Source of the DNA: Haemophilus haemolyticus
GTDB taxonomy: Bacteria; Pseudomonadota; Gammaproteobacteria; Enterobacterales; Pasteurellaceae
Length of the DNA: 64,000 nucleotides
Direction of reading: 5' to 3'
NCBI RefSeq assembly: GCF_003351405.1
Contig: NZ_CP031240.1
Location: 1,798,001-1,862,000, forward strand
Under the pieces are notes generated by a model. The model did not search any database. It saw only the letters and a list, made by a program, of their open reading frames with translations, and was not told the DNA's origin. This document shows, piece by piece, positions 19,706-28,572 of this stretch; the stretch's first letter is position 1; every line of letters starts with the position of its first letter. A program made the position numbers and the translations under genes.

Positions 19706-20227
19706 ATGAAAAAAGCACTTCTTAGCGCAAGTTTATTAGCAGGAATGTTTGCAGCAACTTCTGCTTACGCATTCCAAGAATATCCAATCGGTGAAGCGGT
19801 TACCATGAATGACATGGAAATTGCAGCGGTTTACTTAAAACCAGTGGATATGGAACCTCGCGGCATGGGCTTACCTGCAGCAAAATCTGATATTCACTTA
19901 GAAGCAGACATTCATGCGGTGAAAGGTAACAAAAACGGTTTTGGTGAAGGTGAATGGATGCCTTATTTAACCATCAACTATACCTTAGTCAATACCGATA
20001 CTGGTGCTAAACAAGAAGGTACCTTCATGCCAATGGTTGCTGGCGATGGCCCACACTATGGCGCAAACATCAAAATGATGGGCGTGGGTAACTACAAATT
20101 AACTTACCATATTGATCCGCCACCAAAAGCTGGTATGCACCGCCACACTGATGAAGAAACTGGTGTAGGTCGTTGGTGGAAACCATTTGATGTAAATTAT
20201 GAATTTAAATTTACTGGTTTAAAATAA
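19706..20227 (+). CDS. fetP: P19/FetP-type periplasmic iron-binding protein
   Basis: The product is 173 residues. The Sec signal ends at TSAYA (about residue 22), so it is periplasmic. The mature protein matches the Tpd/P19 family (PF10634 type): the MEPRGMGLP region, the DIHLEADIHA segment, and HRHTDEETGVGRWW near the end supply His, Met and Glu ligands for copper and iron in P19. It works with the FTR1 permease upstream, probably handing over or oxidising ferrous iron. An AGGAGAG ribosome site lies 27 bases after the permease stop, in the same operon. Confidence 0.93.
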   Translation: MKKALLSASLLAGMFAATSAYAFQEYPIGEAVTMNDMEIAAVYLKPVDMEPRGMGLPAAKSDIHLEADIHAVKGNKNGFGEGEWMPYLTINYTLVNTDTGAKQEGTFMPMVAGDGPHYGANIKMMGVGNYKLTYHIDPPPKAGMHRHTDEETGVGRWWKPFDVNYEFKFTGLK

Positions 20228-20234
20228 TAGTGCT

Positions 20235-20304
20235 GTAGGGTGGGCTTCTGCCCACCAATTAACAATCATACATGAAAAAACGGTGGGCTAAAGCCCATCC
20301 TACC
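20235..20304. repeat. 70-bp nested palindromic intergenic element
   Basis: The outer arms GTAGGGTGGGCTT (20235-20247) and AAGCCCATCCTAC (20291-20303) match at 12 of 13 positions when paired. Inside, each arm also forms its own small hairpin (GGGC/GCCC), and CCCACC pairs with GGTGGG. It lies between the P19 gene and the DUF2318 gene without breaking either. It resembles the dispersed palindromic intergenic repeats of Haemophilus genomes and could lower expression of the downstream genes. Confidence 0.75.
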
Positions 20305-20323
20305 ATTTAAAAATCCGCTTTCT

Positions 20324-21739
20324 ATGACTTATTTTTTCATTTTTGTTTTGCAATCTCTTTTGCCAATTTCGCTTTTACTCGGTGCATCTTGGGCAATCAA
20401 AAAAGGCAATATTTCGACTAAAACGCTTATTTGGCTAAGCCTTATTGGCTTGGCTTTGGGTGTTGTCCTACGACTCAATATTCCTAATGGACAAACCAGC
20501 AATCTTATTCTAACCATCGGCTTTTTAATTATCTTTTTACTTTTTGCAATCAGCCAATGGAGCAAATCATCAACCCTTGCCGCATTCTGGCAATTTGCAT
20601 TAATGCTTATCGCAGGGGCAACTTGGGCAAAAGATCCAAACATTACTGCACTCACCAATACAGATGTTATTAACACTGACTTTATTTTAAATATAAGTGC
20701 GGTCATTTTTGGCGTAATTTTTAGTTTAGCCTCAAGTGCATGGCTCTATTTCTTACTTAAACAGCAACAAAAAACACAAGGAAAATCCACCGCACTTTTT
20801 GCACTCAGTTTTTTACTTTTTATCGCTTTAATTCTTCCACTTGTAGCAGAACTGTTGCTTACCTTGATGAAATTACAACTCATTGAACTCACCAAAGTGC
20901 GGTTAAGTTTTGTGGCAAAATCAGGCGAAATCACCGCTTGGCTCAATCTCATTTGTGTTGTGTTGATGCTAGTTGTTTTATGTATTTTTACCATTCAAAC
21001 ACATTCAAAACGTTTAAGAGAAGCAAAAAACGAAAAAGATCTTATTGAGAAACGCAAAAAATTAGCCTTCGTACAAACATCAAAACGCACCATTTATTGG
21101 GGAATATTGGGGATTTTATTTGTTGCTGCAAGCCAACTTTATTGGGAAAAAGTTGCCTCTCAACCGCCACAACTTTCTGAAGCAGTTCCTGTACAACTGA
21201 ATGACAAAAATGAAGTGCATTTAGCACTAGAGCCACTTAAAGACGGTAAACTTCACCGTTTTGTTTGGATTGCAGATGATGGCAAAGCCGTACGCTTTTT
21301 CATTATCAATCGCCAACCGAATAAAGTCAGTATGGCGGCAGTATTCGATGCTTGCCTACTCTGCGGCGATCAAGGCTATGTCATGCAAGGCAATCAAGTG
21401 GTCTGTGTTGGTTGTGGCGTGCATCTCTTTATTCCATCTATCGGTAAACCGGGCGGTTGCAACCCTGTACCGATTGAAAATTGGCAACAAACTGAAAATG
21501 AAATCGTGATTTCTCGTAAAAGCCTTGAAGATGGCTTGAATCTATTCAGTACGATTGTGGAAATTGAAGTGCAAGATCCGATTAGTGGCGCCAAACTCAA
21601 AAACACTAAAACTGAATATAAATATAGCCACGAAGGGCATACTTATTTCTTTGAGAACGAAAAAAATCTCGATTTATTCCGCGATAATCCCGATAACTAT
21701 CTCGGCATTAACAAAAACGAAAATCCAAAAGGGGAATAA
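20324..21739 (+). CDS. Membrane protein with C-terminal DUF2318 iron-sulfur/metal domain
   Basis: The product is 471 residues. About eight hydrophobic segments (1-275) are followed by a non-membrane domain with four cysteines in two pairs (CLLCGDQGY and VVCVGCGVHLF, from about 344 on) and a later Cys in PGGCNP. This is the DUF2318 pattern found next to p19 and FTR1 genes in Campylobacter and E. coli fet operons. It is presumed to take part in redox handling of iron at the membrane. The reaction is not known. The C-terminal part ends with a YHS-like segment (HEGHTYFFENEKNLDLF). Two bases separate it from the next gene. Confidence 0.85.
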   Translation: MTYFFIFVLQSLLPISLLLGASWAIKKGNISTKTLIWLSLIGLALGVVLRLNIPNGQTSNLILTIGFLIIFLLFAISQWSKSSTLAAFWQFALMLIAGATWAKDPNITALTNTDVINTDFILNISAVIFGVIFSLASSAWLYFLLKQQQKTQGKSTALFALSFLLFIALILPLVAELLLTLMKLQLIELTKVRLSFVAKSGEITAWLNLICVVLMLVVLCIFTIQTHSKRLREAKNEKDLIEKRKKLAFVQTSKRTIYWGILGILFVAASQLYWEKVASQPPQLSEAVPVQLNDKNEVHLALEPLKDGKLHRFVWIADDGKAVRFFIINRQPNKVSMAAVFDACLLCGDQGYVMQGNQVVCVGCGVHLFIPSIGKPGGCNPVPIENWQQTENEIVISRKSLEDGLNLFSTIVEIEVQDPISGAKLKNTKTEYKYSHEGHTYFFENEKNLDLFRDNPDNYLGINKNENPKGE

Positions 21740-21741
21740 CA

Positions 21742-23082
21742 ATGCTTGCTAGAATGTTATTTCAATCTTGGCGATTTGGTATCAAACGTAAATTGCTCGC
21801 CATTATCACTATTTTCTTAGCCGCTGGCTTAGTCTCCGCGCTGCTTGCCGTTTCCATTGATATTGGTGACAAAATGGCGAAAGAGCTGAAATCTTACGGT
21901 GCCAATATTTTGGTGGAGCCAGCCAGCAATGCGGCATTACCTGATGAACTCAGCCATAGTGCTTCATTATCTAGCCAAGATTTTTTAGATGAAAAAGAGC
22001 TTCCCAATATCAAAGATATTTTCTGGCGAAATAATATCGTAGGTTTTGCCCCATTGCTTTCGGCAAATGTACAAGTGACAAAATCTTCACAAAATTCTAC
22101 CGCACTTTCAGCGCCGAAAACGATTAATGTGCTTGGTACCTTCTTTGATCATAATATTGCCGTGCCTGATGAAGAAGATTACCACACAGGACAACGAATC
22201 ATTAGCCCTTATTGGAAAGTAGAAGGGGAATGGGTTGATGATTTAAACAATGACTTTGGAGAAATCGTCCCTGCACTTGCTGGCGAACAACTAGCCAAAA
22301 GTAATGCTTGGAAAATTGGCGATAAACTTAGCTTAAGCTACACAAACGATAACGGCGAAAGCCAACAAAGTGCGGTAGAAATTAAAGGGATTTTAAGTAC
22401 GGGTGGAACAGAAGATAATCAGCTTGTGATGCCCCTAAGTGCGGTACAAAATTTGCTGGGTTTAGAAGGCAAAGTGCAATCCATTCGTGTATCTGCCCTC
22501 ACCGTGCCAGAAAACGATCTTTCCCGTAAAGCACGTGCCAATACGGATGCCTTAGATGCGGAAGCCTATGACCGTTGGTATTGCACCGCTTATGTTTCTT
22601 CAATTTCTCATCAATTAGAAGAAGCCATTTCTGGTGCAATGGTTCGCCCAATTTGGCAAGTTGCTGCATCTGAAGGTGTAGTCATTGGCAAAATCCAACT
22701 CTTATTGGCGGTAGTTACCTTCGCGGCATTAATCGCTGCAGCAATGGGGATTGCTTCCTTAATGAGTGCAGGAATTATCGAACGCTCAAAAGAAATTGGC
22801 TTAATGAAAGCCCTGGGGGCTTATCAATGGCAAATCACCTTATTGTTCTACTGCGAAGCGGTGTTAAGTGCATTATTAGGCGGAATATTTGGCTGTTTAG
22901 CTGGATGGGGATTAGCCAAATTTATCGGTGCCGCATTATTCGGTGCGCCTCTTGATTTTGCTTGGATCGTCGTACCTTGTGTTCTCGTACTCTCCATTCT
23001 TATTGCTGTGATTGGCACTTGGTTCCCTGCACATAAAATCGCTAAACTTTATCCTGTCGAGGTGCTTTATGGCAGAGCATAA
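21742..23082 (+). CDS. FtsX/MacB-like ABC permease, first of a pair
   Basis: The product is 446 residues. A first membrane helix (about 20-42), a large periplasmic domain (about 45-320) and three C-terminal helices with the SxxIxxRSKEIGLMKALGA motif are the FtsX-like permease layout. With the next gene and the ATPase it forms an ABC complex that, in p19-type operons, supports iron uptake. It probably uses ATP to work on periplasmic partners instead of moving substrate through a channel (inference from MacB mechanics). A GGGGAA ribosome site precedes it. It overlaps the next gene by 14 bases. Confidence 0.86.
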   Translation: MLARMLFQSWRFGIKRKLLAIITIFLAAGLVSALLAVSIDIGDKMAKELKSYGANILVEPASNAALPDELSHSASLSSQDFLDEKELPNIKDIFWRNNIVGFAPLLSANVQVTKSSQNSTALSAPKTINVLGTFFDHNIAVPDEEDYHTGQRIISPYWKVEGEWVDDLNNDFGEIVPALAGEQLAKSNAWKIGDKLSLSYTNDNGESQQSAVEIKGILSTGGTEDNQLVMPLSAVQNLLGLEGKVQSIRVSALTVPENDLSRKARANTDALDAEAYDRWYCTAYVSSISHQLEEAISGAMVRPIWQVAASEGVVIGKIQLLLAVVTFAALIAAAMGIASLMSAGIIERSKEIGLMKALGAYQWQITLLFYCEAVLSALLGGIFGCLAGWGLAKFIGAALFGAPLDFAWIVVPCVLVLSILIAVIGTWFPAHKIAKLYPVEVLYGRA

Positions 23083-24223
23083 AAGCGCAAATACTCAAAG
23101 CATGTTCTGGCGATTAATTTTCCGAGCATTGCGACTACGCCTCCAACGAGTATTCATTATTTTCACCGCCCTTACAGTAGGCGCAAGTATCGTCACTGCA
23201 ATGGCAGCGGTTTACTTCGACATCAATACCAAAATGAGCCAAGAACTGCGTACTTTCGGAGCAAATTTCTACATTGGTTCAGCCGATGGCGGAATGATGA
23301 ATCAAGCAGAATTAAACGCAATTTTACAAAAAGCACCCGATGGTTTTATCACTGCAGCCAGTCCTTACCTTTATGGCGTCGCACGTAGTGATTTAGAAAA
23401 AATTGTTCTGATGGGCGTAAATTTTGATGCCATGCGAATCCTCGCCCCTTACTGGCAAATTACGGGATCAGCAATCAACGTAAATTTTGACGACCGCAAT
23501 GCAATGATCGGGAAAACCCTCGCTGAACGATTACATGTTAAAGTGGGAGATAGCCTACAACTGTCTAAAAATGCCGTAGAAAAATACAGTTTCAATATTA
23601 AAGGAATTGTAGAAGCCGGTGATGCAACTGACAATATGCTTATTGTAAATGTTGAATTTGCACAAAATTGGTTGGATAAAGAAGGCGTAGTAAATAACGC
23701 ATTACTCAATGTGCAAAATGAGCAAGGCGCCAATACTGTGGATCAATTTGCCGAAAAAATCATGCAACAATATCCCGATTTAACCGCTCGCCCAATCCGT
23801 AAAGTTTCCGCTTCAGAAGGACAAATTTTAGAAAAAATTAAAGGCTTAATGGGCTTAATTTCCCTTGTGATTTTGGTGCTTGCAACCTTATGTGTGAATA
23901 CTACATTAATTGCAATTGTCGGCGAACGATCCAAAGAATTTGCCTTACAAAAATCACTGGGTGCGAAAAAATTTGACATCATTCGCCAAATCAGCACCGA
24001 AATTTTAATTATCGCTTTTTGTGCGATTATTATCGGGCTTGGCTTGGGTTATTTATTAGCTCAAGTATTGGGAATAACCGTATTCAAATCTTATATTGAT
24101 ATGCGACTTCCTGTATTGCCAATTACGATTGTACTTTCATTATTAGTGGCATTTGTAGCTGTTATTATTCCAACACGTCGAGCATTGAGTATTAATGTTG
24201 CGAATGTGTTGAAAGGTGAGTAA
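23069..24223 (+). CDS. FtsX/MacB-like ABC permease, second of a pair
   Basis: The product is 384 residues from the ATG at 23069, 14 bases inside the end of the previous gene, with the ribosome site GAGG just before it. The frame open from 23012 is overlap sequence of the upstream gene. It has the same plan as its neighbour: one N-terminal helix, a periplasmic domain, and three C-terminal helices with GERSKEFALQKSLGA. The partner subunit is encoded directly upstream and the ATPase 41 bases downstream. Confidence 0.87.
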   Translation: MAEHKSANTQSMFWRLIFRALRLRLQRVFIIFTALTVGASIVTAMAAVYFDINTKMSQELRTFGANFYIGSADGGMMNQAELNAILQKAPDGFITAASPYLYGVARSDLEKIVLMGVNFDAMRILAPYWQITGSAINVNFDDRNAMIGKTLAERLHVKVGDSLQLSKNAVEKYSFNIKGIVEAGDATDNMLIVNVEFAQNWLDKEGVVNNALLNVQNEQGANTVDQFAEKIMQQYPDLTARPIRKVSASEGQILEKIKGLMGLISLVILVLATLCVNTTLIAIVGERSKEFALQKSLGAKKFDIIRQISTEILIIAFCAIIIGLGLGYLLAQVLGITVFKSYIDMRLPVLPITIVLSLLVAFVAVIIPTRRALSINVANVLKGE

Positions 24224-24264
24224 AAGTGAAACGCTTATAAATTAGATAATAAAAGAGAAAAACC

Positions 24265-24939
24265 ATGACCAACTTTGTAATAGAAACCCAACATTTATAT
24301 AAACGCTTCGGGCAAGTTACCGCCCTTGAAGACATTAATATTCAAATCAAACAAGGGGAATTTGTTGCGATTATGGGGGCATCAGGCTCTGGTAAAACCA
24401 CGCTGATGAATATTTTAACGGGCTTAGATACCGCTAGCGAAGGTAAAGTAATTTTAGATGGTGTTGATGCCGCCCAATTAGATGAAGTCGGTCGTCAACG
24501 TTTCCGCGCAGAAAAAATTGGCTTAGTGTTTCAACAATTCCATTTAATCCCTTATTTGACCGCACTTGAAAACGTGATGCTAGCACAACATTATCACAGC
24601 GTGATTGATGAAGCATCCGCCAAAGCGGTATTGGAACAAGTAGGCTTAGGTCATCGCATTGACCACCGCCCTAGCCAACTTTCAGGCGGTGAGCAACAAC
24701 GTGTTTGCATTGCGCGTGCGTTAGTTAATCAACCGCCCGTTATCTTTGCCGATGAACCAACGGGAAATTTAGATGAGCAAAATGAATCATTAGTGCTAGA
24801 TTTGCTCACAAAACTTAATCAACAAGGGCGCACCATTGTGATGGTGACACATAATCCAGAGTTAGGTGAACTCACCGATCGTGTTATTTATTTACATCAC
24901 GGAAAATTTGTAAAGGAAGAAAATCATGCGAACAAATAA
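24265..24939 (+). CDS. ABC transporter ATPase (LolD/MacB type) of the iron operon
   Basis: The product is 224 residues. Walker A is GASGSGKT (38-45), the signature is LSGGEQQR, Walker B is VIFADEPTGN and the H-loop is VTHN. It belongs to the LolD/MacB/FtsE class that pairs with FtsX-like permeases, as found here. The stop overlaps the start of the thioredoxin-like gene by 14 bases, implying coupled translation. Confidence 0.92.
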   Translation: MTNFVIETQHLYKRFGQVTALEDINIQIKQGEFVAIMGASGSGKTTLMNILTGLDTASEGKVILDGVDAAQLDEVGRQRFRAEKIGLVFQQFHLIPYLTALENVMLAQHYHSVIDEASAKAVLEQVGLGHRIDHRPSQLSGGEQQRVCIARALVNQPPVIFADEPTGNLDEQNESLVLDLLTKLNQQGRTIVMVTHNPELGELTDRVIYLHHGKFVKEENHANK

Positions 24940-25408
24940 ACTATTGAAATTATTTGCCATAAGTGCGGTTATTTTTGGCGCTGTTTCTTGTAAAGATGAA
25001 GTTGCCTCAGTAGGGCAAAAAGCACCTGATATTGCCGCCTATGATCTTCAAGGCAATCCTGCAAATCTTGAGAATTGGAAAGGCACACGCTTACTTATTT
25101 TTTGGTCAGAAACTTGCGGACGTTGTATCGCAGAGTTAAAAGAATTTGAAAAACTCGCAGAAGAGAATCCTGGCAAAGTTTCACTGATTGCGATTAATGT
25201 GGATAGCGATAAAATGGACACCAAAGCTGTCGTGGCTAAACGTGAACTCCATTTGCCTGTAATCAAAGATCAAATGAAAATTACAGCAGAACGTTATCAA
25301 CTTATCGGCACGCCAACTTCATTTGTCATTAGCCATGAAGGAAACATTCAAGCTAAATATGAAGGCAAAATACCCGAAGACGATTTAACCAAATTATTTA
25401 AAGGATAA
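24926..25408 (+). CDS. TlpA-like thioredoxin-fold lipoprotein
   Basis: The product is 160 residues. The signal ends in a lipobox-like AVSC with Cys22, so it is probably a membrane-anchored periplasmic lipoprotein. The thioredoxin fold has the redox motif CGRC at 64-67 and the cis-Pro loop GTPTSFVI. Proteins of this type close the p19/fet iron operons and probably supply or remove electrons for the DUF2318 or cytochrome partners (inference). The active-site pair Gly-Arg between the cysteines is unusual compared with CPPC or CGPC. It overlaps the ATPase gene, and three bases separate it from the cytochrome gene. Confidence 0.88.
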   Translation: MRTNKLLKLFAISAVIFGAVSCKDEVASVGQKAPDIAAYDLQGNPANLENWKGTRLLIFWSETCGRCIAELKEFEKLAEENPGKVSLIAINVDSDKMDTKAVVAKRELHLPVIKDQMKITAERYQLIGTPTSFVISHEGNIQAKYEGKIPEDDLTKLFKG

Positions 25409-25411
25409 TCC

Positions 25412-25726
25412 ATGAAAAGAATTTACTCTACTCTACTCTCTTTAAGCTTACTCACTGCCAGCCAACTTGTATTGGCTGATGTGAATGCGGAACAAGCTGA
25501 AAATTTTTATAAACGAACCTGTGCCACTTGCCATGGAAAATCCGCTGAAAAGTCAGCATTGGGACAATCCCAAATTATCAATACGCTAAATTCAGAGGAA
25601 ATTTACACCGCACTTTCCGATCGTAAAAGTGGAAAAATACAAGGTGCAGGTAACATGGTAAAAAGCAGATTGAGTGAAGAAGATATAAAAATGCTGTCTG
25701 AGTTTGTGCCGACATTGAAAAAATAA
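25412..25726 (+). CDS. Small periplasmic c-type cytochrome
   Basis: The product is 104 residues. The signal peptide ends at LVLA (about 22). One haem-c site, CATCH (37-41), lies near the N terminus, and a Met in GNMVKSRL is a likely sixth ligand. It belongs to the class I monohaem cytochromes. As last gene of the iron operon it may take electrons from ferrous-iron oxidation or donate them to the DUF2318 protein (inference). A strong bidirectional terminator follows. Confidence 0.88.
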   Translation: MKRIYSTLLSLSLLTASQLVLADVNAEQAENFYKRTCATCHGKSAEKSALGQSQIINTLNSEEIYTALSDRKSGKIQGAGNMVKSRLSEEDIKMLSEFVPTLKK

Positions 25727-25732
25727 GTAAAC

Positions 25733-25762
25733 AAAAATGCGGTCAATTTTGACCGCATTTTT
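25733..25762. terminator. Bidirectional terminator between the cytochrome and mltB genes
   Basis: AAAAATGCGGTCAA pairs perfectly with TTGACCGCATTTTT, a 14-base stem between two converging genes. The stem resembles an inverted uptake-signal pair with one base changed (ATGCGGT). Confidence 0.9.
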
Positions 25763-25763
25763 A

Positions 25764-26861
25764 TCACAATCCAACATTATCTTTAATCCGTTCAGCAAAC
25801 ATGCCGATACTCAACGCAAAATAATTAGATTTATTCCAATCTAAAATAGTACGGAAATTATTTGAAACTAAAAACGCTCTGCCTGCTTCGCGATCAGGGC
25901 GAACTAACCAAAGCTGAGCATTTTCAAGTATACTTAATTTTGCTTGCTCCTGTGGATTGGCGCTTTTTAATATTAGCCCCATCGCTTGCCAATCTTTTAA
26001 AGAGCGAGCTTTATTGCTTTCTGTACCAGAATAACTCAAATCAATAGGTTGCGTAAGCATCACCTCTACGCCCCAAGGCAAACTATTATCCCAGCCTACT
26101 GTATGCAAATAATTTGCAATAGAAGCAAAAGTATCAAACTGGTTTTTCCAAATATCTTTTACGCCATCATTATTTCCATCAGCCGCATAACGTAAGAAAG
26201 TGCTTGGCATAAACTGAGTTTGTCCCATCGCGCCCGCCCATGAACCTAACATACGTTCACGTTGAATATGATCTTTTTCAAGCATTTTCATGGCTGAGAT
26301 AAATTCTTTCGTAAATAATTTTTCTCTACGACCTTCAAAAGCCAAGGTTGCTACTGCAGAAAGTACATCATATTTGCCTTGATAATGCCCGAAACTACTT
26401 TCCATTCCCCATAACGCAAGCAAATACTCCTGCTGAACACCATATTTTTGGCTTGCTTTTTGCAATGGCGCCTGCACTTCCCAATAACGCTCTGCCGCGA
26501 CATTCACTTTATTTTGAGTTAGCACTCTATTGAGATAATTGCTCGTGCCATTCGGATTAGCCACTGGAGGTGAATTAGGATCTCTTTTACGAATTTTACC
26601 GGCTTGTTCACGATCTAAATCGACTGCCTTTTGCATATAGAGAATATTATTTTGAGCATTTAATACCGATAATGACACACCTTCAGCAGCAGCTTTACCT
26701 TTTAAAAATTGAACATAATCATTAAAATTTTCTGGCGTTCTTTGCTTAGTATAACTGGTGCTATTGACCACAGGCTTAATATCAGGCGAACTAGAACAGC
26801 CAACTAAAAAAAGTGCGGTGGATAATGCAGAAATTTTAAATAAAATATTTAATTTCATCAT
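25764..26861 (-). CDS. mltB: Membrane-bound lytic murein transglycosylase B (GH103)
   Basis: The product is 365 residues, close to E. coli MltB (361). The lipobox LVGC with Cys22 makes it an outer-membrane lipoprotein. The catalytic Glu is in LWGMESSFGHYQG, and GSWAGAMGQTQFMPS is the conserved family-3 (GH103) motif. It cuts peptidoglycan glycan strands with formation of 1,6-anhydro ends. Two adjacent ATG codons exist (26859 and 26856), and spacing from AGGAAAT favours the second slightly. It lies six bases after the end of lsgF but is a separate function. Confidence 0.93.
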   Translation of the reverse strand: MMKLNILFKISALSTALFLVGCSSSPDIKPVVNSTSYTKQRTPENFNDYVQFLKGKAAAEGVSLSVLNAQNNILYMQKAVDLDREQAGKIRKRDPNSPPVANPNGTSNYLNRVLTQNKVNVAAERYWEVQAPLQKASQKYGVQQEYLLALWGMESSFGHYQGKYDVLSAVATLAFEGRREKLFTKEFISAMKMLEKDHIQRERMLGSWAGAMGQTQFMPSTFLRYAADGNNDGVKDIWKNQFDTFASIANYLHTVGWDNSLPWGVEVMLTQPIDLSYSGTESNKARSLKDWQAMGLILKSANPQEQAKLSILENAQLWLVRPDREAGRAFLVSNNFRTILDWNKSNYFALSIGMFAERIKDNVGL

Positions 26862-26866
26862 ATTTC

Positions 26867-27670
26867 CTATTTACGTAAAAAAGTTTGATAAAGGCTTTTC
26901 AATAACGAGGTTGGCAATAAACGAGAACCAAAGCGCAATGCAAAAGTAAATAATCCAGATAACAATCCTTGAATTCCCAAGCGGTATTTCAATTTGAACA
27001 AACGCCATTCTGCTTTGGCTTGATTGACACCACGGCGGCGGCTTACCATGCCATTTCCTACTCGTGCATAAACTAAAATATCTGGCAAATTCGCCACATA
27101 TAAACCTTGTGCGACAAGTTTAATCCACAAATAATAATCTTCTTGAAGATCTTCATATCCACCACAATTAATGACCGCACTTTTTTGATATGCCACCGTC
27201 ATGTGATTAAAGGGACAACGTTTTTGCGTGAATTTGATAATTTCTTGAGCAGACGTTGGCACATTACGATATGCCACAATATCATTTACATTTTCACCAA
27301 ATTCAGCAATTTGTCCGCCAAAGATAATGGTTTCAGGATGTTGTTCAATAAACGCCACCTGTTTTTCAAAACGATCAGGCACGCAAATATCATCGGTATC
27401 CATACGGAAAACCCAGTCATAATCACAATGCAATAAACCTTCGTTCAAGGCTTTGCCTAAGCCTCGATTTTGCGGCAATTTAACTAATTTTAATGGCAGT
27501 TTTGTTTCAAACTCCGTCACAACAGATTCTAATTCTGGCGTTACTGCGCCATCAAATACCAATACAATTTCATCTGCTTGATGAGTTTGTGCCACAAGAC
27601 TTTCAAAACATTCCCGCAAGAATTGAGGATTTTCCTTAATATATAAGGACATAAGGACTGAAAATTTCAT
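26867..27670 (-). CDS. lsgF: LsgF, family-2 glycosyltransferase
   Basis: The product is 267 residues. A GT-A fold glycosyltransferase 2 domain begins at once (FSVLMSLYIKENPQFLRECFESL), with the DxD-type motif FRMDTDDICVPDRF and the acceptor-side LQEDYYLWIKL. It is the last gene of the lsg lipooligosaccharide locus, whose order and lengths here match H. influenzae lsgA-F. It adds a sugar to an LOS or glycan chain. Which sugar cannot be read from the sequence. An uptake signal lies inside the gene. Confidence 0.88.
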   Translation of the reverse strand: MKFSVLMSLYIKENPQFLRECFESLVAQTHQADEIVLVFDGAVTPELESVVTEFETKLPLKLVKLPQNRGLGKALNEGLLHCDYDWVFRMDTDDICVPDRFEKQVAFIEQHPETIIFGGQIAEFGENVNDIVAYRNVPTSAQEIIKFTQKRCPFNHMTVAYQKSAVINCGGYEDLQEDYYLWIKLVAQGLYVANLPDILVYARVGNGMVSRRRGVNQAKAEWRLFKLKYRLGIQGLLSGLFTFALRFGSRLLPTSLLKSLYQTFLRK

Positions 27671-27679
27671 TTTATTTTC

Positions 27680-28561
27680 CTACATAAACCGTTTTAAATT
27701 AATGGCTAATTTTGGTGAAATTAAAATAACCAACGTAATAATGAATTGCTTAATGCTTTTTGTTTTCTTAAAAAGATCAAAATAATATTTTGCCGCTTTA
27801 CGCGATAAATTCATGATATGGGGATAAGCCAAAATATAACTCGCATTAATATCAAAATTACGAGCTTGCTCTACTGTTTTCACATAATATTCGCGAATAT
27901 AATCAATGGCTTTTTGCGTGTTGGTAGTATCCGTAGACACACTTGAACGTTTAGTATGGAAAGTACAATAAGTCAGTGGTTCATTAATTTTATAAGGTTT
28001 AAAACTCGGCTCTTGTAGCAGTTTTAACAAGAAATCATAGTCTTCCAAAGAACGAAGTGCGGTGGATAATCCGCCTATTTTTAAAAACATCTCTTTTTTA
28101 ATTGCAACCATTGGCATGCCACCAATCTTATTGGCTAACAAAATACGTTCTGTAGAGATTTCTTGGGGTTCAATCGGTTGAGTCACATAAGTAAACCCTT
28201 CATTGACCATTTCACACTTAGCTGGATGATAAATAAAATTAATGTCTGGATTTTGCTCAATAACTTGTAATACTTTTTCACATTTTTCCGGCATAAAACG
28301 ATCATCATCATCGAGAAACAGCAACCAATCTCCCTTTGATGCACGCGCACCAATATTACGACTTTCCGCTGCACCTTGATTCGTTTCATTACGAATCACT
28401 GTAACTGGGAAAGAATAGCGTTGCTCAACGACGACTTTTTCTTTTGAGCAATCATCCACAATAATCACTTCAAAATGAGTCGATGTTTGTTGAGTTAAAC
28501 TTTCTAATAAAGCAGGCACTTCTGCTTTTCGATTATAAGAAGGCACAATAATGCTTAACAT
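27680..28561 (-). CDS. lsgE: LsgE, family-2 glycosyltransferase
   Basis: The product is 293 residues. It starts with the GT2 signature SIIVPSYNRKAEVPALLESL, has the metal-binding LLFLDDDDRFMPEKC and ends with a basic, hydrophobic tail that may bind the inner face of the membrane. It lies nine bases upstream of lsgF and eleven downstream of lsgD, all in one operon. The neighbouring glycosyltransferases and flippase place it in assembly of a lipid-linked or LOS oligosaccharide. Confidence 0.87.
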   Translation of the reverse strand: MLSIIVPSYNRKAEVPALLESLTQQTSTHFEVIIVDDCSKEKVVVEQRYSFPVTVIRNETNQGAAESRNIGARASKGDWLLFLDDDDRFMPEKCEKVLQVIEQNPDINFIYHPAKCEMVNEGFTYVTQPIEPQEISTERILLANKIGGMPMVAIKKEMFLKIGGLSTALRSLEDYDFLLKLLQEPSFKPYKINEPLTYCTFHTKRSSVSTDTTNTQKAIDYIREYYVKTVEQARNFDINASYILAYPHIMNLSRKAAKYYFDLFKKTKSIKQFIITLVILISPKLAINLKRFM

Positions 28562-28572
28562 AATTCCTTCCT

